Shown piece by piece: positions 36,452 to 45,895 of a DNA stretch of 64,000 nucleotides (positions are counted from its first letter, which is position 1; every line of letters begins with the position of its first letter). This DNA comes from Nothopassalora personata (taxonomy: Eukaryota; Ascomycota; Dothideomycetes; Mycosphaerellales; Mycosphaerellaceae). The stretch spans positions 1,302,001 through 1,366,000 of the forward strand of contig CM066298.1 of NCBI GenBank assembly GCA_033816765.1, in the 5' to 3' direction. Both the position numbers and the translations under genes were made by a program. The notes beneath the pieces were generated by a model, which worked only from the letters and a program-made list of their open reading frames with translations, ran no database searches and had not been told where the DNA came from.

Positions 36452-36910
36452 ACAATGGCTTGCACCTGCTGATTGCGTGCCGATCTTGACTTCCGGATGG
36501 ACATCGTGTCTATCTGTGCCTGATGATGCCGTGTAGTCGAAGTGTGGGAAGTGGATGTACAGAGAACAGGAGAAATTTAGCTCTGAAAGCGATGTCCTCG
36601 GCGGGAAGAAGCGAGGACAATATCGGGATGCGGCAGTGCAATGACTCCCGCATCACATGCCAATAATGCTAAGGTAGTGGATAGCTCGGGTGAGTACCCG
36701 CTTCAACTGCTGCAAATTTGGAACGAGACTCTCCTATCAGTATCAAGCTGAGACTGGTCTCCGATGGGCTCACCGTGTTTATTCCCACAAATGGCTCGAG
36801 TCGGCGCGTACGTCAAGCACACAGGCTGCTAGCCATGCACAAGCGACGAGTTGAGTGCGAAGAGACATATTTCCCAGACGATCACATTCATACCCGGTGA
36901 ATTATTCCTA

Positions 36911-37331
36911 TAGGGACTTATAGGAATGCTAAATTATTACTATAGGGACACATTATAGCAGCCTTTGGTCTTGCAGCAGTACATATATATGAAGATACAA
37001 AAGGTAAAATTTTTGTACCTATAACATAGGAAGCAATTATTGCTATAAATATTTAAACTTAGAAATAATACTTGATGTGTAGTGTATATGTCTTAATTAT
37101 GTCTACGAAAATTACAGAAAGACCGCTATATGACCAGCTTATACACGGGTATGGACCTATAACCCGACCTATTTACTTTAAGTAAAAGATGTAATGAGAT
37201 AGGTGGGGTTTCGTATTATGTAAGTCTATATCTATGGTCTATATAGTGCAGAATGCAAGCGTAGTCGTCACAATAAGATTATGCTATAATGTGTCCTTAT
37301 AGCAGTAATTTGGCATCCCTCTAAGTCTTTA
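36911..37331. mobile_element. MITE, about 421 bp, 50-bp TIRs, TA-flanked (Tc1/mariner-like)
   Basis: 36911-36960 and the inverse of 37282-37331 match over 50 bp with about eight differences, nearly all C/T or G/A. Both begin TA(GG or AA)GACTTA and end GGACACATTATAGCA. There is no coding capacity and the interior is AT-rich. Terminal TA suggests insertion at TA as for Tc1/mariner-derived MITEs. Its right end is 30 bp past the stop codon of the NLP-type gene, so it may supply that gene's 3' UTR. Confidence 0.75.
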
Positions 37332-37361
37332 CAGGAGTTGTTCACCGCATTCATACCTCTT

Positions 37362-38164
37362 CTACAAACCTGCCTTTTTTAGGTTGTCCTCGAAATTTGC
37401 ATCCTTGAACGGCACGTTGGCATCACCTTCACGTATTGTCAGCACAAGATCACGTCTCGTCATTGCAACACAGCACTCACCAGAATCCGTAGTATTCAAC
37501 GAACTCCTCGCAGCACTCGTCAGCGACTGATAGGCAATGAGCGGCTGCTCATCACCTATGTCGCTCGTGAAGCCCAGCTGATGGTCTAGTGGCCAGTTGT
37601 TGTAGTACCTAATCAATGGCCTGGTGCCATTATTAAGACTCGGCGAAGTCGTGGTACTATAACCTCCATGTGCACTGGCAGCAATACCCCTTATAGTGGC
37701 GGAAGTCGAATTGCCAGATAGCCAGACCACGATGTTTTCCCAGTCGAACCTGTGCCCTAGTCCTGTAGATGGAGAGTCCTTTGGCCAAAACCAAGAGTAC
37801 ATGAGTGCGTATGAGCCGTCATAGGTGGTTGAATGAACGTATACCTGGCCGTTGCTGTCAAGGCAGTCGCCAGTCGGGCTGCCACTCGGGTGGAGACCGC
37901 CGCTGGTTCTTGCGTAAGCGTACGTTGGCTCCTACTCGTGTTGAGAACGTACCTAGTATCGCCGTTTGCCTGAACGGCCGGGTATGGCTTACAGCCACTT
38001 TCACGTTTGAGCAAGGGCTTGTACTTCAGGTACAGCTCGCCTATTTCGCAAGAAGGAACTGTTTGGGGGAAGGCCTGAACAGCGTCGTGATTGATGACAG
38101 CACGGCGGCTTATGGCGGCGCCAAAGGCACTGGTGGCAAAGACAATGGTTGATGAGAATTTCAT
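37362..38164 (-). CDS. NLP (NPP1/Nep1-like) secreted protein, one intron
   Basis: Two exons on the minus strand, 38164-37953 and 37902-37362, give 250 codons. The 50-bp intron (37903-37952) has a GTACGT donor and CAG acceptor and keeps the frame. The ATG at 38164 starts a short hydrophobic signal peptide. Next comes the NLP-typical INHDAVQAFPQ segment, two N-terminal cysteines as in type 1 NLPs, and MYSWFWPKDSP preceding the conserved heptapeptide. That heptapeptide reads GHRFDWE where the family consensus is GHRHDWE, so the second His is Phe, while the Asp and Glu that help bind the metal ion remain. NLPs act on plant plasma membranes as cytolysins, though many family members are non-toxic. 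The substitution suggests reduced or altered activity (inference). The gene looks otherwise intact, with normal length. It lies isolated among MITEs. Confidence 0.85.
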
Positions 38165-38505
38165 GATGGCTCTGTTGTCGTGGCTAGAGATGGAGATGTA
38201 CCTCAGTGGTGTTCGGGCATGCCTCAAGTCTTATACTGCGCCTGAGACAATTCGCATGATTGTGTACCAATGCTGATCCCACAATTGCTTGAACACCGGA
38301 CCAAGAACGTGTCAATGTGATAGGATCCAAACGTACCACAGCCCTAGGCAATAGTCTTACAGCCCTAACATCTACGCTGTCCTTGATCAGGTTGCTAGAG
38401 TGTCTTCTAGGCAGTAATCAACAACAATCGAGACCATACTAGGTAGTAAGCTACGCCAAGCAGTGGAACATCCATTCTGATAGCGGATAGTGAAAGGACA
38501 GGGGT

Positions 38506-38742
38506 TGTACACTCAACCCTCAGCTTCAATCGTCCTCCACTCTATTCCTTGTTGTGGCCAACCGGAGGTCTGAAGCAGCCTGTTGAACACTACCGGTTGT
38601 TTTTCAAGGCCTTGTTGACAGTACAGAGACGCGCACTATCGAGCCCTGCAACATCGTGGTCTGCAATCAATATTGTGGTCAAGTGGGCGAATCCGACTCT
38701 GAGACTACGGTGGATTACGATGGGACCTAGGGTGGTGTGTCT
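38506..38742 (+). repeat. 220-bp dispersed repeat, copy A
   Basis: Begins ACACTCAACCCTCAGCTTCA and ends ACCTAGGGTGGTGTGT. It aligns almost throughout with 39875-40111 and more loosely with 38860-39080, sharing blocks such as CTCTATTCCTTGTTGT and TGGTCTGCAAT. No coding signal or TIRs seen. It could be a SINE-like or DNA-element remnant. Confidence 0.6.
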
Positions 38743-38859
38743 ATGATTATTGCTTGGGACTGTATGCGGTGTGCATGTCTTGCCTCGTAGCGCTGGCGTG
38801 CTGCGGGTTGGATAAGGTCGGACAAGTGGGAGGTAAGGAGTACAAGCTATGGCAAGAAC

Positions 38860-39080
38860 TACAGTCTCTCTTCACGTCCTATCGTTACCCACCACAATCC
38901 TAGTCCGACCAACCGGAGAACCAACGAAGCCTGTCACCTACTACCGACTGTGTTTGAAGCTCTTGGATTTGCAGAATCGCTTAATATCAAACCTTGAGAC
39001 ACCGTGGTTGGCGATCAATATTAGAGTTAAAGCAGCAAATCGGAGGAGTGAAACCTAGTGGGTTACGATCGGATGTGGAA
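38860..39080 (+). repeat. 220-bp dispersed repeat, copy B (diverged)
   Basis: A weaker match to copies A and C: CCAACCGGAGAACCAACGAA, CTACCGACTGTGTTTGAAG and GTTACGATCGGATGTGG align in order. It ends just before the MITE at 39091. Confidence 0.5.
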
Positions 39081-39090
39081 GCAGACTGTA

Positions 39091-39402
39091 TATATATCCC
39101 TGCTAGCGTAGACCCTTTGACTAACTATATACGTCGATATATATTACCACCTTGTATAGCCACCTGCTGCTTCAATTGCTACTTGACATACCCTGCTTCG
39201 AGGTTCGTAGCTTATCACCTATTCGTTGTAGCGGCTAGTAGGCGTCCTTGTAGAAGGCCTATATCCGACCCTTCTCGAGCGGTGTCAATAGACTGCCTCG
39301 AGTTGAATTAATGCTATAAATACACAGTGATGGACGCGTGTCAGTGTTGATACTGTCTTGAGGTGGTTAGTCGAAGGTTCTAAGCTAGCAGGGGTAAATA
39401 TA
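39091..39402. mobile_element. MITE-like element with CCCTGCTAGCGTAGA termini, copy 1
   Basis: The left end TATATCCCTGCTAGCGTAGA, followed by a segment ending GACTAAC, is inverted at 39366-39402 (GTTAGTC ... CTAGCAGGGGTAAATATA). About 310 bp, no coding frame. The same termini bound 40939-41094. Confidence 0.6.
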
Positions 39403-39874
39403 ATTCTTGCTATAGCCTGTAGTCATATAGTATAGCGACATCTTGGTAGCCTCTAGGAGACGATGCGGTCCAGATGGAAAGTCGTACCGTCGGTGAGACG
39501 ATTGATATAGGCTGCCGGCTACGTATATTAGATGCGCATGCATTTGGCTCGTAGCTCGACAACGATACCTTGAACCCGAGCTGGTCCAACAAACATAGTA
39601 ATTCTCCCAATGATTCGAAGGAAGTCATGCGTGAGTTTTGCCTCTCGTTGCTATAGTTGCTTGTGGCACTCCCAACAAGATATGGAGAGTCGGTATTGTT
39701 GCTTGGCAACATGGTGCAGTTGCCAATGATAGTGGAGCCTGAGGTGCCATGACCGCTCGGTGTTCTGCGAGTAAGCTACAGCCGTCATCTGGCGTGACTC
39801 ACTAGTCAGCGCGGTGGAGCGCACTGAGAACGTTTTCTCCTTCTAGCTTAGATAGTTATATCTCAAATCCACCT

Positions 39875-40111
39875 TCTATACACTCAACCTTCAGCTTCGA
39901 CCGTAATCCGCTCTATTCCTTGTTGTAGCCGACCTGAGCTCTGAAGAAGCCTATTGAACACTACCGGCTGTGTTTCAAGGCCTTGATAGTACAGACGCGC
40001 TCACTGTTAAACCCTATAGCATCATGGTCTGCAATTAATATTGTGGTCAAAGAGGCGAATCGGACTCTAAGAATCCGGTGGAGTACGATCGGGCCCAGGG
40101 CGGTGTGTACA
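39875..40111 (+). repeat. 220-bp dispersed repeat, copy C
   Basis: Closest relative of copy A. Begins ACACTCAACCTTCAGCTTCG and ends CCCAGGGCGGTGTGT. Differences from A are largely transitions. Confidence 0.6.
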
Positions 40112-40938
40112 CCTGAGAACTCTCACTACCGTAGAGGATCTGCGTCTATATTACTGAAATGGGCCGGAGACTGTTGTGAATCAGGTGACCAAGGTCCATG
40201 TTAGTCAGGACTTGGCACACACACACTATATCACACTGTTTTCTGTAGCCAGATAGTCTCACACCTTGTGGCAATTCATGAGGGTTACTGATCCACCCTA
40301 TCGTTTCAATCTGGAAGCTTGTACTCGTCAAATACCTATTTACAACAGAGACTACGGTCCGACTATGCCGACCTCGAAGGATGAGACGTTGCGCTGTATG
40401 TACGACTGCGTAACGACTGGGGGAGCAGGCTGATACATAATCGTATAACATATCCCTCACGTACCTGGCTTCGTAATGGAAGCTGGAGTTGGGGCAATGT
40501 GTAGGCCGTTGGAGGTTTTGTGGATGGCGAGGTGAATGGGACGAGGTCGCGATAGAGGATTTGCGGGACATGGTGTAGTTGCGCGATGACAAGCATCTGA
40601 CGAGACATTCCCTTGAACCTTTTCTATTGGGCGAACTGGCATGCAGGAACCATCGCGACCAACGTCGTCGGCTAGGACTATTGTATTCTCCACAAGATCG
40701 ACTGGGGCTACCGCACACCACTATTCGCCAGAAGTTGCTCACATGTGTTTGGCAATGCGGAAAACAACTCCACTCGCTAGTGCCGCACCTCGTGACATCT
40801 GTTGTGGGCCTTGAGGGCAGTCGATACAGTGCTCTAGATCTTTGATTTGCGTGATTCGTTGTCATCTTTCCCTTTGCTGGCTTCCCAGGAAGTTGCTCGC
40901 AAACTCTTCGCCATTCAGTCCAGTACAGGCTAGGGCAA

Positions 40939-41094
40939 GAATCATATTTCCCCCTGCTAGCGTAGATCCATCGACTAACTGTACTGTATACATAATATAT
41001 TTGGATGACTTTCTTGCAAGGGCCATAGTGATCCACATATATCCATGTATATAGTTAGGCGAGGGGTCTACGCTAGCAGGGGTAAATATGATTC
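40939..41094. mobile_element. Short MITE with about 45-bp TIRs, copy 2
   Basis: GAATCATATTTCCCCCTGCT at the left and its inverse ending at 41094 extend through TAGCGTAGA, a variable CC and CTAACT, with only a few mismatches. Total 156 bp, so nearly two thirds of it is inverted repeat. It belongs with the element at 39091-39402. No target duplication could be confirmed. Confidence 0.65.
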
Positions 41095-42547
41095 TAGACG
41101 TTTGCTGACAGATTACGTTTAGATTGACTCGAATTGGGGCCACGTCATGCTTGTGGTGTGAGCCTCAGTCCCTGAGCCGTTCGGGCTGGTGTTGTAACGT
41201 CGATCTTATATCTGGAGAGTGTGCTTCCACTTTGCAGTGGCATCTCTGCGGTCGATATCCCGTTCGATCATCCCGGCCCTTGTCCCGCGATCTTGATCCG
41301 CCGAGTCTGCTTGGGTCGATGGTGCCTTGGCTAACATTATTCTGATACCGTGAGTGTTGTAGGAGATAGGCGTTGGCCTGCTCTTGTACGGCTTGACGTT
41401 CTATCTTGCCATAGTATGCTTTCAAGGCACTGTAGGCATCCAGCTCGGGTTGGCTCATGATGTCGGCAAGTAAGACTATTTCTGGTCTCGTTTGATCTGT
41501 AACTCTCGAAGTTTACCTGGGATTGTTGTTGCGTGACCACAGGGGAACGGGGATTATTGGCAATAGGTACGGAGCAAATGCAAGAAGGAAAGCGTCGTCG
41601 ACCACCTACGACTTCGAATAAGGCTATCGGGCCGCGACTGGCACTGGAAGCCACGTACGTACTAGTACATATGCCCGTAAACCCCGAACAACTCGCGGAC
41701 AAGATATCGTCGCGAGGGTATCGTCGTGTGGGTGCAAGCCGGCGCTTGGACATTCGTCTACAGTGCAGTAGTCGAATTATGCTGAGCATCAGGTGAGACA
41801 AACCACTAGTCCAGTTCGGAGCACAAGGCCGAGGTCAGCTTTATGCATGACGTAGTAAGGGTCTACGACCCGAGAGGGCCGTGCTCCCCGAACGCAGGGG
41901 GTATGGCGTCGAAGCATTTCGAGGGCAAGAGGCTTCCACGTGAGAACCAGAGCGGTGGGCCTTGCTAATAATTGTAGACTCACCTACCTATTTTGTGCTG
42001 TATGCTGCGGGCAACGAGGCAGGACTTGATGATGTCCGAACATCACCAGAGAAGCAATGCCGTGACCGCGACAAAGTTCGCCTTTCCAGCTCGGGCTCCT
42101 GGTGAAGACATATCTCGTCTCTCATATGCCGCGGTTTTCGCAAAGCCCTGACGCGATGACCACAAGACGGAGTGTTGTCCGTTCGGCGCGGATGACTCTT
42201 GGCTCCGAATGCCGAGGCAGTCTTGTCTCAGCCTTGCTTCCACCTCACCTAAATTCTTGTTGACCGCACCGGGCCAGATCGTGCTGTGTAGGCCTATCAA
42301 ACCACCACGCTCGGTGCAATGTGCGAGGACGGCGATAATCCTCCGCAATGCCGTGATTACGGCAGCATAAGGTGCACTTCGACAGCCACCTTCCGATCCT
42401 CCGCTAAGTCTGCTTCTTGCCAGCTTCCACCAAGGATCGTGAGAACCATTAAAAATCGCCCGAGCCCATGGACAGCACATGTTGTCACGATCCAAGTGCA
42501 ATCAGGCTACAGCCCATCAAACCTGAGGCATCTGACGCCAAGAAATA
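41095..42547. other. Intergenic region, no gene recognised
   Basis: Balanced composition with short overlapping frames only. A 97-codon minus-strand frame at 41165-41458 starts with ATG (MSQPELDAYSALKAYYGKIE) and could be a first exon, but no continuation or family was found. Confidence 0.4.
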
Positions 42548-43475
42548 GGTGACTTTAATTAGTTACCTATAGCCTTTTTATTTGTAGCAACCTTTAGGAC
42601 AGATGCAATACACGACTTACGTCGTCTACGGAGAGCGACTTTACGCGGCGGAAGACGTAAGTACCTTCTCGAAGGGCAACTAAAGCTCTCGTATGAGAAG
42701 CCTATACGGCGGCCGGGAAGAAAGCCGTACGAACAGAACAAGTTATACGCGCGTCCTACGAACGATACGCGAGACCTACGGTACGCGAAACACGAGACGA
42801 TAGCTACGACTACGCGATACTACCTCTTTCCTATATACTCTCTCGAACCGGCTATTCTAAACCGCGATAGCATAGGGTAGTAAACCGTTTCAAGAGCACT
42901 CTGTCGAGAGAAGAGACGTAGTCGCCTCGGTTTCTCGACTCGAGGACGTTAGGGTACCTAGGCGTATCGGGGTATACCTAGGTATCGTAATATGCGCGAC
43001 GGCGAGTTACCTACGCCCCCCCTAAGCCCTAGAGTATAGTAGTAGGCGCGTTATATAGCCCTAGTTACGAGAAGAGAGGCCTTAAGGGCTAAGATTAAAG
43101 AGTAGGAGATATAGCGGGAGATTAAGCGGTTAGAGATCTTACGCGCTATAAGCGTACCGCCTCTAGAGTATATAGGAGGGAGGAGAGAAGATTACTTTCC
43201 TTCTATAACCCCTACCTCTATCTCTATAGCTACTAACGATAATATTATAGTATAAGGCGCGGCCGTAGCGTATACGACTTAACCGCGCCTAAAAGAGCCG
43301 ACGCCTTTTAGAGGGGACTCGATAAGGAAGGTAAGGGTATTCCTTAGGGAGCTCTTACTTATCTTCGCCCTCTTAGGTACTATATATACGACGGACGAGT
43401 TAAAGGTCCTATATAGGGTTAATATACCTTAGCGGAGAGGTAAGTAAGTATAAGGACCGTAAGGCTATAAGGGGA
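42548..43475 (+). mobile_element. Degraded Gypsy family C fragment, 5' region and gag start
   Basis: 43005-43445 aligns with 51118-51567, sharing GACGGCGAGTTACCTACGCC, GGGCTAAGATTAAAGAGTA and CTCTTACTTATCTTCGCCCT. It encodes the same gag-like segment seen at 51258-51572, but with more stops. The left part (42548-43004) opens with GGTGACTTTAATTAGTTACC, also present in the Copia copy 2 LTRs, and is otherwise unassigned. 43453-43475 is family C leader in inverse orientation, so a rearrangement joint lies near 43446-43452. Confidence 0.55.
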
Positions 43476-43497
43476 TATCGTAATATATAGTACGCCT
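43476..43497 (-). repeat. Family C LTR, inverse copy, left piece (split by chromovirus insertion)
   Basis: These 22 bp plus 50542-50682 rebuild a 163-bp inverse copy of the LTR at 50866-51028 once the 7.04-kb element and one copy of the CGCCT duplication are removed. Confidence 0.65.
43493..43497. other. Target-site duplication CGCCT (left)
   Basis: CGCCT precedes the left LTR and recurs at 50537-50541 after the right LTR. Confidence 0.88.
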
Positions 43498-43683
43498 TGT
43501 CACGGGGTGGCCTTGACCTTGGACCTTTCGCCGGCTTAACCGCGGACCTTCCGGATCGGGTTAGCGCGGTTTGGCACGAGATCGACCTTGCTTCTCTCTT
43601 CTCTCTCGTTCTTAGACTCTTCGTAGATTGTATTATTCACGACTTGACTCCTACACTCTCCGGATCTCATATCGCCCGTGTCA
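43498..43683 (+). repeat. 5' LTR of the chromovirus-like element (186 bp)
   Basis: Starts TGTCACGGGGTGGCC and ends CGCCCGTGTCA. No difference was seen when read against 50351-50536. The sequence that follows (TTACAATCTACCGCTCATAAGC) is cut here at TTACAATCTACCGCTC; it does not start with the usual TGG of a tRNA 3'-end primer site, so the primer is undetermined. Confidence 0.93.
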
Positions 43684-43820
43684 TTACAATCTACCGCTCA
43701 TAAGCTGCACGCGTCCGCAAGGATCCGTACAGCGCGCTCAAACTAACAGCGCATTGTCAGCTCGAGCAACGCGCTCTAGCACCAGACCCGAGTGGTAGCG
43801 ATTGTCAACATCCCACCATC

Positions 43821-45866
43821 ATGGAAGGCGAACAAGCAGTTCCAAACCCTCCTCCTCCGCAGCGAGGCCGACGACAGTCTCGAGGCGAGGACGAGGAGCG
43901 ACCCGACTTACCAAGAGACCGATCACCACGAGAGCGATCCTCTATGCCACCCACCACGCGACTTCGGCGCCAACTCGACAGTGCTGACGACGCAGTTACA
44001 CCGAAAGTAACAGGCAACTTCAATCTCGACGAGCCGACGCCAGGGCGCCCGCTCAAGCAGAAGGGAACTGTCGTCGCCGACACGCAAGAGACGATTGGCC
44101 GACAGTCAGAATCAGCATCGGCAGCACCGGCTCCGAAGCCAGCGAAGAAGTACCCTCTGACAGAGGAGCAGCGCGAAGAGTATGCGCAGAGGAACTCCAC
44201 GGACCGCCTCACGTACAACAAGGACGAGGGAACCGTGGCTAGACAGACAGAGCACTGCGACCTCGGCTGGGCAGTGCCACGCGACATTACCACCTACAAG
44301 AATGCCGAAGGTCACAGACTGCTACAGGCCCGGTACAAGGTCAACAACTTCAAGTTCGGCAACGCGAAGGACCTCAAGCTGGTCGTCAACCAGGGCAATG
44401 AGGAACACCCGGATGCCGGTGCCAAACGCTTCCTAGACGTACTCGACAACGTCAACCTGATTATCGCCAGAAGCGAGGAGGCCGTTGAGGAACACGATGC
44501 GCTCATCAAGCAGCACGAAGATACTATCGCCCAACAGGACAAGACTATCACCCAGCAAGAGAAGGTGATCACGCGCTTGGAAAAGAAGGAAAAGACTTCA
44601 ACAAAGATGATAGAAGAAGCCATCGACAAGTTCGCCGCGTACAAGACTGAGCTGGCGGCCCTTCGACAGGACAAGCAAGACCTAGAGCAGCGTCTCAAGG
44701 CCATGGAGGCAAAGGAAACAGAAGCTGACGACAGTGAGAAGGAGGGTGCAACACTTGCACGACTAGGCAAGTACCTCCAGGATACCGACGGCGACGATTC
44801 CGACGTCGAGTCGGAAGCCAATCTCAGACGTCGGTACACCACCCACACCACGAAGGTCCCGCTGCGCAAGGCGGCCGGATCAGCTGGTGGTACACCAATG
44901 CCGAAGCCGCGGCCACGAGGCGTCTCCCCAGCAGGTTCCGGTATCAGCGCTATACTCGGTCGGAAGCGCAGCTCACATGCTCAAGAACTCATCGACGACG
45001 ATGATGATGCTCGGCCGACCTGTTCAGGCTCCGAAGCACGCGCCAGCGGCATCAAGGCGCCGGATGCATTCTCCGGCGAGGCAGGCAAGGAACAGAAGCC
45101 TTACCTCGAGTGGAAGCAGAAGATGAAGTACTACCTACGTATGGGTTGCAAGGGCTTCAGCGACGAAGACTTGAAAGCTACTGTCATCAACTGCACCACT
45201 GGATTCGCCTACAGTGTCCTCGAACCTATCGAGTCCACACTGGCTACGGCGGATCACGTCTTCGAGGTGCTCGACGAGGCCTGCGGCGATAAGCATACGC
45301 GCACCACGAAGCGTGCAGAGTATCAGTACCTCAAGCAGGGTGACGGCGAGGTTTTCAGCAAGTTCTGGGCCAAGTTCGTGTCATATCTGCCATACATCTC
45401 ACACGACAAGGATGACCCAGATGATTTGCCCGAGCAGATGCGGGCAAAGCTCAGCAAGGCTTACCGCGACTGCATCCGTGGCGAGCGTTTCAAGGATATC
45501 ATGGCTATGAAGGACAAGCTCCACATGATCGAGGCTGACTTCCTTCACGATAAGGCAGGCGGCAGTAGCGGCGGAGGTCGTCGCCATGGCGGAACTGGTG
45601 GCGACGGCAACGACAAGTCACCTCTCCAGAAAGCCAATGATGCACTCAAGAACGGCTATGATTGGGACAAGGCCAAGGATGGCGGTCTCTCATCTTTCCG
45701 GCCCATTACCCAGAAGGAGTTCGACGACCGCACTAAGTGCTTTGCTTGCAAGAAGGAGGGATGCCGCAAGACCCTTCCAACATGCCCGTATGCACCATAC
45801 AAGAAGGCCTCGCGTCGTCCGAACAACAGCACTCTCGACGTGCCTGGTGTTGAGGAAAAAGTCTAA
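43821..45866 (+). CDS. gag: Gag polyprotein of chromovirus-like element
   Basis: 681 codons from the ATG at 43821, 137 bp after the LTR. The N-terminal 200 residues are hydrophilic. Residues about 225-300 form a strong coiled coil (QHEDTIAQQDKTITQQEKVI and on). A capsid-like retrotransposon Gag domain is expected around 400-570 (FSGEAGKEQKPYLEWKQKMK ... KFWAKFVSYLPY). A zinc-knuckle-like motif near the end has Cys at 640, 643, 648 and 655, with Cys where the classical CCHC has His. Gag packages the RNA into virus-like particles in the cytoplasm. The stop at 45864-45866 directly follows an A-run, and the pol frame overlaps it in -1. Length is long for a fungal Gypsy gag because of the coiled-coil extension. 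Confidence 0.9.
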   Translation: MEGEQAVPNPPPPQRGRRQSRGEDEERPDLPRDRSPRERSSMPPTTRLRRQLDSADDAVTPKVTGNFNLDEPTPGRPLKQKGTVVADTQETIGRQSESASAAPAPKPAKKYPLTEEQREEYAQRNSTDRLTYNKDEGTVARQTEHCDLGWAVPRDITTYKNAEGHRLLQARYKVNNFKFGNAKDLKLVVNQGNEEHPDAGAKRFLDVLDNVNLIIARSEEAVEEHDALIKQHEDTIAQQDKTITQQEKVITRLEKKEKTSTKMIEEAIDKFAAYKTELAALRQDKQDLEQRLKAMEAKETEADDSEKEGATLARLGKYLQDTDGDDSDVESEANLRRRYTTHTTKVPLRKAAGSAGGTPMPKPRPRGVSPAGSGISAILGRKRSSHAQELIDDDDDARPTCSGSEARASGIKAPDAFSGEAGKEQKPYLEWKQKMKYYLRMGCKGFSDEDLKATVINCTTGFAYSVLEPIESTLATADHVFEVLDEACGDKHTRTTKRAEYQYLKQGDGEVFSKFWAKFVSYLPYISHDKDDPDDLPEQMRAKLSKAYRDCIRGERFKDIMAMKDKLHMIEADFLHDKAGGSSGGGRRHGGTGGDGNDKSPLQKANDALKNGYDWDKAKDGGLSSFRPITQKEFDDRTKCFACKKEGCRKTLPTCPYAPYKKASRRPNNSTLDVPGVEEKV

Positions 45867-45895
45867 CCTCTGAGCGTACGCACAACACTCAGAGG
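45854..45895 (+). promoter_or_regulatory. Candidate -1 programmed ribosomal frameshift signal between gag and pol
   Basis: GGAAAAA (45854-45860) is followed after 6 nt, which include the gag stop, by a perfect 8-bp stem: CCTCTGAG (45867-45874) and CTCAGAGG (45888-45895) with a 13-nt loop. The pol frame opens at 45854 in the -1 phase. Slippage on the A-run followed by a stem at this spacing is the classic arrangement, though the heptamer is not a perfect X-XXY-YYZ. Confidence 0.6.

Noticed and set aside
41165..41458. 97-codon minus-strand frame starting with ATG
   Set aside because: Could be a first exon, but no second exon, intron or homology was seen; noted only in the region entry.
43684..43710. 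tRNA primer site after the chromovirus 5' LTR
   Set aside because: The sequence does not begin with TGG and its CGCTCATAAGC part is in the same sense as a tRNA-Met anticodon arm, not complementary, so no primer was assigned.
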